The notes under the pieces are model-generated. The model was given only the letters and a program-made list of their open reading frames with translations. It searched no databases and had not been told where the DNA came from. Below, piece after piece: positions 35,579 to 44,716 of a stretch of 64,000 nt of DNA. Location of the stretch: the NCBI RefSeq assembly GCF_005405925.1, contig NZ_BJHV01000001.1:9610001-9674000 (forward strand). Direction: 5' to 3'. Each line of letters opens with the position of its first letter. Positions within the stretch are counted from its first letter, which is position 1. Both the position numbers and the translations under genes were made by a program. Source of the DNA: Streptomyces antimycoticus. GTDB lineage: Bacteria; Actinomycetota; Actinomycetes; Streptomycetales; Streptomycetaceae.

Positions 35579-36778
35579 TCAGCTGAACAGCGACAGGTCT
35601 ATGGAGTCGGCCAGGGCCCGGTAGCCCGCGTCGTTGCCGTGCAGATGGTCGCCGATGTGGAAGTCCTCCCTGATCCGGCCGGGGCGGGCCGGGTCGCGCC
35701 AGACGGCGTCGAAGTCCAGCACGGCGTCGAAGGCGCCACTGGTGCGGATCCATTCGTTGACCGCCTGGCGGGCGCTCTCGCCCTCCGGTGTATAGACCTC
35801 CACGCCCTCATACGGCGCGATCGTCGTGGCATAGACCCTCACGCCGTGGTCATGCGCCCGGGCGCTCAGCTGGCGGTAGCCCGCGATGACGTCGTCCCTC
35901 GTCACCGGTGCGCCGGGGAACACCTTCAGGAATTCGGCCAAAGGGCCGTCGCCGTCCCGTGGGGCGAAGGAGATGGCGAGGTCGTTGCCGCCCACGGAGA
36001 GCACCACGTAACCGAGGCCGGGCGTTGCCAGCACATCACGGTCGAAGCGGGCCGCGGCGGCGACACCGATGCCGTTGTTGAGCATCCGGTTGCCGCTGAT
36101 TCCCTGGTTGGACACGTAGCCAGTGGCCACGCCCCGCTCGGCGAGACGCTCGGCCAGCAGCTCCGGCCAGCTGTGGTTGGTGTCCGGAGTCGAGCCGGCG
36201 CCGTCGGAGCGGGAGTCGCCCACCACGACGATGGCCTTGGCAGGGGCGTCGGGAAGCAGCTCGACGGCGGAGATCAGGGCCCGCACCGGCAGCACGTCGG
36301 CGTTCTCCGGCAGGGTGGGGGAGGCGACGGCGTCGCCCGGAATCCTCCAGCCGGTCTCCAGGGCGGGGTCGTGGCAGGTGCAGGTCTCCACGCGCCCTGG
36401 CAGGTAGAGGCTGATGGACAGCTTGGCGAGGGCGGGCAGGTGCAGGTCGACCGGATCGCTGAGGATCGGCGCGCCCGCCGGGACGGTGACGGACGACGCG
36501 CCGGAGAAGGTCAGCACGTGCTCGCTGCCCGGCCGCACCCCGCCACCGGGCGCCGCGAGGCCCACCCGCGCCGCGCCGATGGTGAAGGGCGCGGTCCCGA
36601 ACTCGTTGGTGAAACGGATGCGCACCCGCCGCCCGCCGCCGCTGATGCGCACGACCTGGCGCAGGGTCACGTCGGCAAGGGCCGGGTAGTCGTTGAGCGA
36701 GCCGAGCCCGTCGTGGGCCGCCTGGGGCGAGGCGCCCCAGCTCCGGACCCAGCTGCCGGCGTTGTTTGTCCCGGTCAT
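35579..36778 (-). CDS. SGNH/GDSL hydrolase with N-terminal beta domain
   Basis: A 399-residue esterase. An N-terminal beta-sandwich (~1-175) precedes the SGNH domain: block I VVGDSRSDGAG (nucleophile Ser), block II GISGNRM, block III VGGNDLA, and block V GDHLHGND (Asp/His). It is close to the RhaB/acyl-hydrolase class acting on acylated carbohydrates. No signal peptide is evident with ATG 36778, which has GGAGG six bases upstream; ATG 36790 is less well placed. It is divergent from the SARP regulator 130 bases away, so that protein may control it. Confidence 0.87.
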   Translation of the reverse strand: MTGTNNAGSWVRSWGASPQAAHDGLGSLNDYPALADVTLRQVVRISGGGRRVRIRFTNEFGTAPFTIGAARVGLAAPGGGVRPGSEHVLTFSGASSVTVPAGAPILSDPVDLHLPALAKLSISLYLPGRVETCTCHDPALETGWRIPGDAVASPTLPENADVLPVRALISAVELLPDAPAKAIVVVGDSRSDGAGSTPDTNHSWPELLAERLAERGVATGYVSNQGISGNRMLNNGIGVAAAARFDRDVLATPGLGYVVLSVGGNDLAISFAPRDGDGPLAEFLKVFPGAPVTRDDVIAGYRQLSARAHDHGVRVYATTIAPYEGVEVYTPEGESARQAVNEWIRTSGAFDAVLDFDAVWRDPARPGRIREDFHIGDHLHGNDAGYRALADSIDLSLFS

Positions 36779-36908
36779 CTTTGCCTCCATTGCTCGTGAT
36801 GGTGTGCGGCATGGGAAGACTGAGGCGGGCTGCTCACAGCGGGCTCACACGGCGCTGACACGGTCGTCCTGATTTGGGCCTCGCGGGCGGGCGCGCGAAG
36901 ATCGGGGA

Positions 36909-39900
36909 ATGGACAGGGGTGCACGGCTTCGCATCACGCTGCTCGGCCCGTTTCGGGTGTCTCGCGGTGACGCCGTTCTGACCATTTCGGGAGCGCGGTT
37001 GCGGGGCTTGCTCGTCCGGCTGGCGCTCGCCGGTGGCCACGCGGTCGAGCCCGGCGTGCTGGTCGACGCGATCTGGGCCGAGGAACCGCCGTCCGGCCCC
37101 GGCCACGCCCTGCAGACCCTTGTCTCCCGGCTGCGCCGCGCCCTCACCCCGACTGACCCGGCCCGTGGCGTGGTCGTGCAGATCACGGGCGGCTACCGGC
37201 TGGCGGTGGACGCGGCCGACGTGGACGCACTGCGCTTCGAACGGCTCACCGCTGCCGGTCGGGACGGGCTGCGGGCAGGTGACCCGGAGGCCGCGGTCGC
37301 CGCGCTGTCCAAGGCCGTGGCGTTGTGGGGCGACCATCCTGGTACCGAACCCGCGGCCATCGCCGCGGTCGCGCCCACGGTCGCGACACGGTTGGCGCAG
37401 GTGTCCATCGAGGCGGTCGTCGATCTCGCTGACGCCGAATTGTCGCTGGGGCGGGCCGAGTTGGCCGCCGCCCGGCTGACCGGGTTGCTGGCCGAGCAGA
37501 CGGTCAACGAGCGGGCGGCTGCCTTGCTGATGGACGCGCTCGCCGCTCAGGGCCGTCAGGCCGAGGCGCTCGCGGTCTACGAGCGGGTCCGCCAGACGCT
37601 GGCCGATGTCCTCGGCGCCGACCCGGGCACCGCCCTGCGGGAACGCCATCTGCGCCTGCTGCGCCCCGGCCGGCCCATCCTGGTGCCAGACGCCTCGGTT
37701 GAGGGCGCTCCGGCCGGGAGTCCGGCGGCCACCGAACCCGACCGGATCCGGTCGCGCCGAGTTCACGCTGTCCCCGATGAGCCGCGAGGACATGGCGGCG
37801 CGACCAACCTGCCCGCGCCGCTGACCAGCTTCATCGGCCGCGACGAGGATCTCACCCGCATCGACACCCTGCTCACCACCGGACGCCTGGTCACCGTCCT
37901 CGGTCCCGGCGGCGCCGGGAAGACCCGGCTCGCGCTGGAGGCCGCCCACCGGTACCGCCACGCATTGCGCGACGGCGCCTGGCTCATCGACCTCGTGTCC
38001 GTCACCGAACCGGCGAAGATCGCCACGGCAGTGCTCACCGGGACCGGGCTGCGGGGCGGTGCGATGCTCGACGCCCGCAAGCGGATCGAGGGTGACGAGC
38101 TGGATGTCCTCGTCGGCGAGCTCGGCGGGCGGGAGAGCCTGCTGCTGGTCGACAACTGTGAGCATCTGATCGACGCCGTGGCCCGCCTCGTCTCGGCGCT
38201 GCTGCCCCGCTGCCCGGGGCTGCGCGTGCTCGCGACCAGCCGCGAACCCCTGGCGGTCGACGGCGAGGCGCTCGTGCCGCTGGCCCCGCTCGCGCTGCCC
38301 GACCCGGACGACAGCGTCGAACAGGCCCGAAGGGCGGCCTCGGTGCGCCTGTTCACCGAGCGGGCCGCCGCCGTGCGACCCGGTTTCGACGTCGACGAGA
38401 CCTCGTTGCCCGACATCGTGCGCGTGGTGCACGGGCTGGACGGCCTGCCGCTGGCCCTCGAGCTGGCCGCCGCCCGGTTGCGGACGCTGTCACTGCCCGA
38501 CCTGGCCGACGGACTCTCCGACCGGTTCCGCCTGCTCACCACCGGCAGCCGCACCGCACCACCCCGGCACCGCACCCTGCGCGCGGTCATCGCCTGGAGC
38601 TGGGAGCTGCTGGGCGAGCACGAACGCACCGTCGCGGAACGGATCTCCATCCTGCCCGGCGGCGTCACATCCGCCTCGGCCACCGCCGTCTGCGCTGGCA
38701 CCACCGTGCCCACAGCCGACATCCCCGAACTGCTCGCCACCCTCGTCGACCGCTCACTGGTGCAGCTCGCGCCCGGCACCGGCCGGTACCGCATGCTTGA
38801 GACCATCCGCGAGTACGGCGCCGACCGCCTGACCGAGACCGGCGACCTCGGCACGGCCCGCGATCTGGCCGCCGCCCACTTCACGCAGGTGATGGCCGGT
38901 CAGGATCCTTTGCTGCGCGGGCCCGGCCAGCTGACAGCCATGGAGGTCATCGGTGCCGAGTACGACAACACGCTCGCCGCCCTGCGCCACCTGTGCGCCA
39001 CCCGCGACTCCCACGGCGCGACCACCCTCGCCCTGACCCTGGTCTGGTACTGGCAGATGTTCGGCCGCCACTCCGACGCCGCCTACTGGCTGGGCGAGGT
39101 TCTGGCGGCGACCAGCGGCGGGCCGACGCCCGAACGCGACTGCGTCCGAGCCGCCTACCTGCTCAACCGGGCGGACATCCTGTCGGGAATCACCGCCGGG
39201 GAAGCCGCGGACGACCGGACGGAGATGCGCGAGCTGGCCGACCGGCTGCTCGCGCATCCGGAGCTGCCGAGCCACTACCGCGTGTTCGGCCCGGTCCTGC
39301 TCTTCCTGCAGAAGGAGGAGTCCGCACTCGCGATTTTCCAGCGCCTGGCCGACGGCGACGACGTGTGGCTGTCCGGGCTGGCCCATATGTTCCAGGCCGA
39401 GATCGCCGAGAACGCGGGCGCGCTGATGCGGATGCGTGTCCATGTGAAGGCGGCCCTGGACCGCTTCCGGCAGGCCGGCGATCGTTGGGGCCGGGCCGCC
39501 ACGCTGCCGATGAGCGCCCACTTGCGGCGATACGACGACCTCGACGGCGCGCTGGCCGACCTGCGCGAGGCCAGGACGCTGGCGGGCGAGTTCGGCTCCC
39601 TCAGCCTCGGCGACCAGCTCTACAGCGACCTGCGCTGGATCGACGTGCACCTGCGGCGCGGCGACACCGACCGGGCGATGGCGGTGATCGACTCCGCCCG
39701 GGAGCGGGCGCTGCACGCGTCCTCGGCGGACATGCTGGTCCTGGTCGACGTGTGCGAGGCCGATCTCCGGGTGCGGCTCGGCGACCTGGACGAAGCGGGC
39801 GACCTGCTCGACGCCGCCGAACGGTGTCTGCTCGACGAAACCGCGTTCCCCACGAACCACGTCCGGACGCTGGTCGGCAGCGCGCGGGCCGCGCTCTGCC

Positions 39901-40250
39901 TGGCGCTGGGCGACCTGCCCGGCGTGGACAAGGCGCTGCGCGAGGCGTACGCGGCCGCGCTGGCAACCCGGGATCTGCCGATCCTGTCACTGGTGACGGT
40001 GAACACGGCCGCGTACGCCGAGACGCGCGGGCGGCAGCACGAGTCAGCCGTACTGCTCGGGACCGCCGCCCGGCTGCGCGGCACGCATGACCACACCGAT
40101 CCGCAGGTCCGCGAGCTCACCCGCCGGGGAGAGGCCGCGTTGGGCGGCGAGGAGTTCGCCGCGGCGTACGCGAAAGGCTGGGAGCTGGACGGGAAGACGG
40201 CCGTGGCCGCGGCCGACCCGGCCCGGCTGTCCGGCACCGTCGACAGGTAG
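36909..40250 (+). CDS. AfsR/SARP-family regulator with NB-ARC ATPase and TPR region
   Basis: A 1113-residue pathway regulator. An OmpR-like DNA-binding domain (~8-100, RLRGLLVRLALAGG then LVDAIWAEEPP, LQTLVSRLRRAL) is followed by the bacterial transcriptional activation domain (~105-250). The STAND/NB-ARC ATPase has Walker A GPGGAGKTRLA near 332 and Walker B LLLVDNCEHL near 410, then ATSREPLAVDGE and a winged-helix region. The C-terminal ~450 residues are TPR-like helices. It resembles AfsR-type activators of secondary metabolism. No biosynthetic cluster lies in the window, so its target may be the divergent SGNH hydrolase or be distant. Confidence 0.9.
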   Translation: MDRGARLRITLLGPFRVSRGDAVLTISGARLRGLLVRLALAGGHAVEPGVLVDAIWAEEPPSGPGHALQTLVSRLRRALTPTDPARGVVVQITGGYRLAVDAADVDALRFERLTAAGRDGLRAGDPEAAVAALSKAVALWGDHPGTEPAAIAAVAPTVATRLAQVSIEAVVDLADAELSLGRAELAAARLTGLLAEQTVNERAAALLMDALAAQGRQAEALAVYERVRQTLADVLGADPGTALRERHLRLLRPGRPILVPDASVEGAPAGSPAATEPDRIRSRRVHAVPDEPRGHGGATNLPAPLTSFIGRDEDLTRIDTLLTTGRLVTVLGPGGAGKTRLALEAAHRYRHALRDGAWLIDLVSVTEPAKIATAVLTGTGLRGGAMLDARKRIEGDELDVLVGELGGRESLLLVDNCEHLIDAVARLVSALLPRCPGLRVLATSREPLAVDGEALVPLAPLALPDPDDSVEQARRAASVRLFTERAAAVRPGFDVDETSLPDIVRVVHGLDGLPLALELAAARLRTLSLPDLADGLSDRFRLLTTGSRTAPPRHRTLRAVIAWSWELLGEHERTVAERISILPGGVTSASATAVCAGTTVPTADIPELLATLVDRSLVQLAPGTGRYRMLETIREYGADRLTETGDLGTARDLAAAHFTQVMAGQDPLLRGPGQLTAMEVIGAEYDNTLAALRHLCATRDSHGATTLALTLVWYWQMFGRHSDAAYWLGEVLAATSGGPTPERDCVRAAYLLNRADILSGITAGEAADDRTEMRELADRLLAHPELPSHYRVFGPVLLFLQKEESALAIFQRLADGDDVWLSGLAHMFQAEIAENAGALMRMRVHVKAALDRFRQAGDRWGRAATLPMSAHLRRYDDLDGALADLREARTLAGEFGSLSLGDQLYSDLRWIDVHLRRGDTDRAMAVIDSARERALHASSADMLVLVDVCEADLRVRLGDLDEAGDLLDAAERCLLDETAFPTNHVRTLVGSARAALCLALGDLPGVDKALREAYAAALATRDLPILSLVTVNTAAYAETRGRQHESAVLLGTAARLRGTHDHTDPQVRELTRRGEAALGGEEFAAAYAKGWELDGKTAVAAADPARLSGTVDR

Positions 40251-40387
40251 CTGTTCCAGCGAGGCGGGGGTCAGCCGGCGCCGGTGTGGAGGAGCTCCCG
40301 CTCCCAGGCGTGGCGGGGCTGGGTATGGAGGCGCCAGTGGTTGGCGTCCGCCGGGGTGCCAGAGTCAAGCCCAGCCCCGATCGGGGT

Positions 40388-41149
40388 TCAGATCGTGTCC
40401 CACACCACCGCCTCGTACGCCGCGCTCACCCGCCCCATCAGCTCTTCGTCCACCGTGTACTCCACCTCGTCGATCCGCCGCACCGGTGCGAACCCCTGCG
40501 AGTTGGTGAGGAACGCCGACCGGTAGGAGGAGAGGTCCGCGAGGGTTACGTGGCGGCGGGTCGAGGGGAGGCGGGGTTCCAGGAGGGCCATCGTGATGCC
40601 CCGGAGCGAGGGGGCGTCCGGCCAGATGACGGACTCGCCGTCCCAGAAGGCGATGTTGGTGATCGCGCCCTCGGCCACCACACCCTGGCTATCCGTCAGC
40701 AGAGCCTCGTCGTGTCCGGCGCGGTGCGCGGCGGTGAGGTAGTGGTTCTGGCCGAAGCCGCCCAGGTGCTTGATGTGGGGGAGCTCTCGGACGAAGGGGA
40801 CCGACATCACGGATTTCGGGCCCACCGGCATCGTCTGCGGGGGACGCACCGTGACCATCAAGGTGGCCCGCTCGTCGTCCTCGGGCCAGTAGACGTACAC
40901 CCGAAGCGAGGCGTCGCGGGCGTCGACGGCATCCAGGGCGTGCCGGACGTCCGCCCGTACGCGCTCCTCGTCGAGGTCGCCGTCGAACAGTTCCCGGGTC
41001 GCCGAGCGCAGCTGATCGAGGTGGAGATCGAGGCCGCGCACCCGCCCGTCTCTGATCTGCATCGCTGTGAAGTGCCCGTAGCTGGTGAGCGCGGGCAGCC
41101 GCAATGTGTCCGCGGTGGCGGGCGAGCCGTTGATCTCGATGTAGGTCAC
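40388..41149 (-). CDS. class IV aminotransferase (PLP fold type IV)
   Basis: A 253-residue protein of the branched-chain aminotransferase / ADC lyase fold. Recognisable parts are TSYGHFTAMQIRDGRVRGLDLHLDQL at the start, IKHLGGFGQNHYLTAAHRAGHDEALLTD with the usual lysine position region, GVVAEGAITNIAFWDG, and TNSQGFAPVRRID. The usual catalytic lysine segment reads HIKHLG, so K is present. The substrate is unknown. GTG 41149 is chosen with a weak GGTGG upstream. It ends at a self-complementary CCCCGATCGGGG (about 40375-40386), a possible terminator stem. Confidence 0.83.
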   Translation of the reverse strand: MTYIEINGSPATADTLRLPALTSYGHFTAMQIRDGRVRGLDLHLDQLRSATRELFDGDLDEERVRADVRHALDAVDARDASLRVYVYWPEDDERATLMVTVRPPQTMPVGPKSVMSVPFVRELPHIKHLGGFGQNHYLTAAHRAGHDEALLTDSQGVVAEGAITNIAFWDGESVIWPDAPSLRGITMALLEPRLPSTRRHVTLADLSSYRSAFLTNSQGFAPVRRIDEVEYTVDEELMGRVSAAYEAVVWDTI

Positions 41150-41169
41150 CCGGCCACCGTAGCGGGGCC

Positions 41170-41685
41170 TCAGTGGTAGCCCTTCTCGCCGTCGACGAGT
41201 TCGCGGATGGTGTCCATATGGCCTGCGTGGCGGGCGGTTTCCTCGATCATGTGGAAGAGGATCCACCGCAGGCTGGTGGAGGTGGCGTTGAAGTCCGGGT
41301 GGCGGCCGGTGTCGTCCAGGGCGTGGGTCGCCGTGATCTCGTTGGACACCTGGCACTGCTGGGCGTAGTCCTTGAGGAGCTGGGCGAGCGGGATGCCCTC
41401 GGCCCTCATGCCGGCGTCCTTGGCGTCATCGTCGAACTGGGGGCCCTGGGCCGGGCGGCCGAGCAGGACGATCTCGAACCACAGGTGCTCCACCCAGCGC
41501 ATATGGGAGACGATCCCGGCCAGGGTCATCAGGGGTGAGGTCGGGAGGAGGGAGCGGTGGGCGTCCGCCTCGGACAGGCCCTCGCATTTCCACGCGATGA
41601 TGGCGCGCTGCATATCGAGCCAGCCCAGCAACTGGGTGCGCTCATCGGCGGAGCGGTGCGGGCGGATGCGCGGTGGCGTCGTCAT
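41170..41685 (-). CDS. DinB-family protein (DUF664)
   Basis: A 171-residue four-helix-bundle protein. It carries the DinB metal-site histidines: MTLAGIVSHMRWVEHLWFE (first His pair) and a C-terminal ILFHMIEETARHAGHMDTIREL, the pattern of DUF664. Members act as thiol-dependent S-transferases or unknown metal proteins. ATG 41685 is preceded by only a weak ribosome site. It lies 42 bases from the VOC gene on the same strand, likely the same transcript. Confidence 0.87.
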   Translation of the reverse strand: MTTPPRIRPHRSADERTQLLGWLDMQRAIIAWKCEGLSEADAHRSLLPTSPLMTLAGIVSHMRWVEHLWFEIVLLGRPAQGPQFDDDAKDAGMRAEGIPLAQLLKDYAQQCQVSNEITATHALDDTGRHPDFNATSTSLRWILFHMIEETARHAGHMDTIRELVDGEKGYH

Positions 41686-41726
41686 GAGGGGGACGCTAGC
41701 GCGGTGTGCCGACGGCACGCACCGGG

Positions 41727-42077
41727 TTATCGGCGATGGCTCAGCACATTGATCACGCGGCCGTTGGGGTCGCGGACGAAGAAGCGGCGGACGCCCCACT
41801 CCTCGTCCCGCAGGGAGTGCACGATCTCGGCACCGCTGTCGCACATCGCCGCGTAGGCCGCGTCCACGTCGTCCACCTCGACGCTCACGTCGGGGACCAC
41901 CGGTCCGGTCTCGTCGTGGGTGAGCACGCTGATCTGGGCCGTGGGGTTGGTGGTGGAGGCGAGCGTCATGATCCAGCCCTGGTTCATCACCTCTTCGAAG
42001 CCCAGGAGACCGTAGAACTCCCGGTTCTCCCGCATCGCTTCGGACCGAACGTTGGGTACGACACGGCGGACGGTCAT
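41727..42077 (-). CDS. VOC-family (glyoxalase/bleomycin-resistance) protein
   Basis: A 116-residue single VOC domain. Paired beta-alpha-beta3 modules are seen: REFYGLLGFEEVMNQGWIMTLAS and RRFFVRDPNGRVINVLSH. The usual metal ligand positions are not all H/E, so activity is uncertain. It follows the MerR gene in an apparent operon, so its substrate may be the MerR inducer (inference). Confidence 0.87.
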   Translation of the reverse strand: MTVRRVVPNVRSEAMRENREFYGLLGFEEVMNQGWIMTLASTTNPTAQISVLTHDETGPVVPDVSVEVDDVDAAYAAMCDSGAEIVHSLRDEEWGVRRFFVRDPNGRVINVLSHRR

Positions 42078-42097
42078 CGTGGGCTCCCCGGGGTGGG

Positions 42098-42469
42098 TCA
42101 GCTGGCGGTGTTGTCGCTGCGCACGGCGTCAAGGTACTCGGAGATCGCGTCCCGGTTGCGGGTCAGGCACTCGATGCGCCGGCTCATGCGGTCCCGCTCG
42201 TTCTCCAGCGTGGCGATCATCTCCGGTGTGGCGTCGGAGAAGTGAATGCGCCGGGGCTTGTCGAGGCACGGCAGGATCTGCTTGATGATCCGGGTCGGAA
42301 GCCCCGCGTCGAGCAGCCCCCTGATCTGCAGCACCCGGTCGACGAGACGCTCGTCGTAGGAGCGGTAGCCGTTCGCACAGCGGTCGGGCAGGATCAGCTT
42401 CTGCTCCTCGTAGTAGCGCAGCAGCCGGCGCGGTGTGCCGGTGCGCTCCGAGAGCTCTCCGATACGCAT
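42098..42469 (-). CDS. MerR-family regulator
   Basis: A 123-residue MerR protein. The winged helix is typical: MRIGELSERTGTPRRLLRYYEE, ANGYRSYDE, then RVLQIRGLLDAGLPTRIIKQILP and a dimerisation coiled coil. The C-terminal ligand part is short (no extended sensor domain). ATG 42469 is chosen over the in-frame upstream start because it gives the canonical MRIGELS start. A symmetric operator lies at 42514-42535. It is followed by the VOC and DinB genes, the probable regulon. Confidence 0.9.
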   Translation of the reverse strand: MRIGELSERTGTPRRLLRYYEEQKLILPDRCANGYRSYDERLVDRVLQIRGLLDAGLPTRIIKQILPCLDKPRRIHFSDATPEMIATLENERDRMSRRIECLTRNRDAISEYLDAVRSDNTAS

Positions 42470-42513
42470 GTGTCCGTCCTTGTCTCCCTGCCCGCGTGCC
42501 ACCGATCCGGCTG

Positions 42514-42535
42514 ACTTTCACATCCATGTGAAGGT
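42514..42535 (-). promoter_or_regulatory. MerR-type operator
   Basis: TTCACAT and ATGTGAA (42517-42532) flank a CC dinucleotide; the flanking bases extend the symmetry to ACTTTCACAT/ATGTGAAGGT. This is the dyad shape that MerR proteins bind inside a long-spacer promoter. It lies 45 bases upstream of the merR start. Confidence 0.65.
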
Positions 42536-42704
42536 TGCAGCGTATCGTGGGGCGGGGGCGCTCGCGAGGGGGCGGAAGGCGCCGGGAAAAATGCCAGGTG
42601 ATTGAACGGAGGCCCCCGGCACGCCGTACGGATAACGACGGGCCCGACTACCCGAGCCGGGTCCGCCGTGCCACCACCGGGCTTCGCAGGGAAGGACCTT
42701 CGGG

Positions 42705-44633
42705 TTGTCGCGCCAATCGAGCTCTCATCAGCGGTCGGAAACGGACAAGGGAACCACGGGGCAGGCCCCGACGGAGGGCCCGACTCCGGAGAGTCCACCT
42801 GAGGTTCAGGCTGAGCCTGAGGCCACGCCGGATCTCCCCGCCCGGCGGCAGGATGACACCGGGGAGCCGGACGCGGTCCCCGACCAGGAGGTGAGCTCCG
42901 ACCACGGCACGGCCGCCGCCCCCAAGGGCTGGCGGGTCACCTACCCCGCCGTGGCGCGGGCGGTGGCGTGGACGGCCACGGGGCTTTCCCTCGCCCTCGT
43001 GTTCATCGCTCTCCTCCTGCCGACCCAGCTCAGCCTCGTCGAACCCAGCGCCTTTATGCGCATCCCGGTGGAGGGGGTGTTCGGCGCCACGCTGCTGCTC
43101 ATGCTGCCGTCGATGGCGCGGCGGGTGGTGGCGGTGCTCGCCGGGGTGATCCTCGGGGCGCTGACCATCTTGAACCTGCTCGACATCGGCTTCAACGAGT
43201 TCCTCGGCCGTGGATTCAACGTGGTGCTCGACTGGATACTGCTGGACGACGCCCAGTCGTACGTCAAGGACGCGCTCGGCGGGACGGCCGCCACCGCCGC
43301 CGTGATCGGTGTCGTGGTCCTCGCCGTCGCGGTGCTCGTCCTGATGGGGCTCGCCGTCCTGCGGATCAGCAACGTCATGGCGAGGAACAGCGCCGTGGCG
43401 ACCCGTACCACCCTGGTGCTCGGCACCGTCTGGGTCATGTGCGCGGCGCTCGGCGTGCAGGTGGCCGGGGCGCCGTTCGCGTCCCGGAGCACCACCGCGC
43501 TCGTCCAGGACCGGGCGGAGCGGGTGCGCAAGACCCTCAAGGACGAGCGGGAGTTCGCCAAGGTGGCCGCCGTGGACACCTACGGCGACACCCCCGGCGA
43601 CCAGTTGCTGACCGGGTTGCGCGGCAAGGACATGATGTTCACCTTCATCGAGAGCTACGGCCGCTCGGCCATCGAGGACCCGGCGATCGCCCCCGGTGTC
43701 GACAAGACCCTCAAGAACGCCACCAAGCGGTTGAACAAGGCCGGGTTCGCCTCCAAGAGCGGCTGGCTCACCTCGGCCACGTACGGCGGCAGCAGCTGGC
43801 TGGGACACTCGACCTTCCTCACCGGCCTGTGGATCGACAACCAGAACCGCTATCGCACCGTCACCGCGGGCGACCACATGTCCATCACCCGGGCCTTCCA
43901 GCGCACCGGCGCCTGGCGGACGGTCGGCATCATGCCGGGGGTGCAGAAGGCTTGGCCGGAGGGCAAGTTCTACGGCCTCGACCATGTCTACGACTCCCGT
44001 GACCTCGGCTACAAGGGCCCGAAGTTCAGCTGGTCGACCATGCCCGACCAGTACGCCCTCAAGGCGTTCGAGCGCCTGGAGCACGGCAAGAAGCGCGACA
44101 GGCCGCTGATGTCGGAGATCATTCTGACCTCCAGCCACCAGCCCTGGGCACCCATCCCCAAGACGATCCCCTGGAGCCAGGTCGGCGACGGCTCGGTCTA
44201 CAAGGCCATCCAGAAGGCCGGCAAGAATCCCGCGGATGTGTTCACCGACTCGGACAAGGTGAAGGCCGAGTACGGAAAGTCCATCCAGTACTCGGTGAAC
44301 AGCCTCATCGACTATGTGCTGAAGTACGGCAACAAGAACACGGTGCTCGTCTTCCTCGGCGACCACCAGCCCCTGGCCCGGGTCAGCGGCAACAACGCCA
44401 GCCGGGACGTACCCGTGGCGATCGTCGCGCACGACAAGGCAGTGCTGGACCGGATCTCCCACTGGGGCTGGGAGGACGGGCTGATGCCGGGCGCGAAGGC
44501 CCCGGTGTGGAAGATGAGCTCCTTCCGCGACCGCTTCCTGGACGCCTACGGTCCGAACCCCGGTGGCGACACGGCCCCCTCCCAGCCGTCGTCCTCGCCG
44601 AAGCCCGCACCCGGAGGTTCGTCGAAGCCATAG
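42705..44633 (+). CDS. membrane-anchored sulfatase/phosphoglycerol transferase-like protein (LtaS family)
   Basis: A 642-residue membrane enzyme. Residues 1-75 are hydrophilic; ~5 transmembrane helices follow (80-250). The extracellular alkaline-phosphatase fold domain starts at ~300 with FTFIESYGRS (nucleophile region), then SGWLTSATYGGSSWLGHSTFLTG, and LGDHQPLARVSG, which supplies metal-binding D/H. A Pro/Ser-rich tail ends it. LtaS relatives transfer phosphoglycerol or hydrolyse phospho/sulfoesters at the cell surface. The start is TTG 42705, with GGAAGGA eight bases upstream. It stands alone between the MerR operon and the eCIS ATPase. Confidence 0.85.
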   Translation: MSRQSSSHQRSETDKGTTGQAPTEGPTPESPPEVQAEPEATPDLPARRQDDTGEPDAVPDQEVSSDHGTAAAPKGWRVTYPAVARAVAWTATGLSLALVFIALLLPTQLSLVEPSAFMRIPVEGVFGATLLLMLPSMARRVVAVLAGVILGALTILNLLDIGFNEFLGRGFNVVLDWILLDDAQSYVKDALGGTAATAAVIGVVVLAVAVLVLMGLAVLRISNVMARNSAVATRTTLVLGTVWVMCAALGVQVAGAPFASRSTTALVQDRAERVRKTLKDEREFAKVAAVDTYGDTPGDQLLTGLRGKDMMFTFIESYGRSAIEDPAIAPGVDKTLKNATKRLNKAGFASKSGWLTSATYGGSSWLGHSTFLTGLWIDNQNRYRTVTAGDHMSITRAFQRTGAWRTVGIMPGVQKAWPEGKFYGLDHVYDSRDLGYKGPKFSWSTMPDQYALKAFERLEHGKKRDRPLMSEIILTSSHQPWAPIPKTIPWSQVGDGSVYKAIQKAGKNPADVFTDSDKVKAEYGKSIQYSVNSLIDYVLKYGNKNTVLVFLGDHQPLARVSGNNASRDVPVAIVAHDKAVLDRISHWGWEDGLMPGAKAPVWKMSSFRDRFLDAYGPNPGGDTAPSQPSSSPKPAPGGSSKP

Positions 44634-44716
44634 CCCTCGACGGGCCTGGGCGCGCGGACGCGTCATATGGTTCTCCCGGTCCGCCACCCGGTCCGCCACC
44701 AGGTCCGTCAGCCCCG

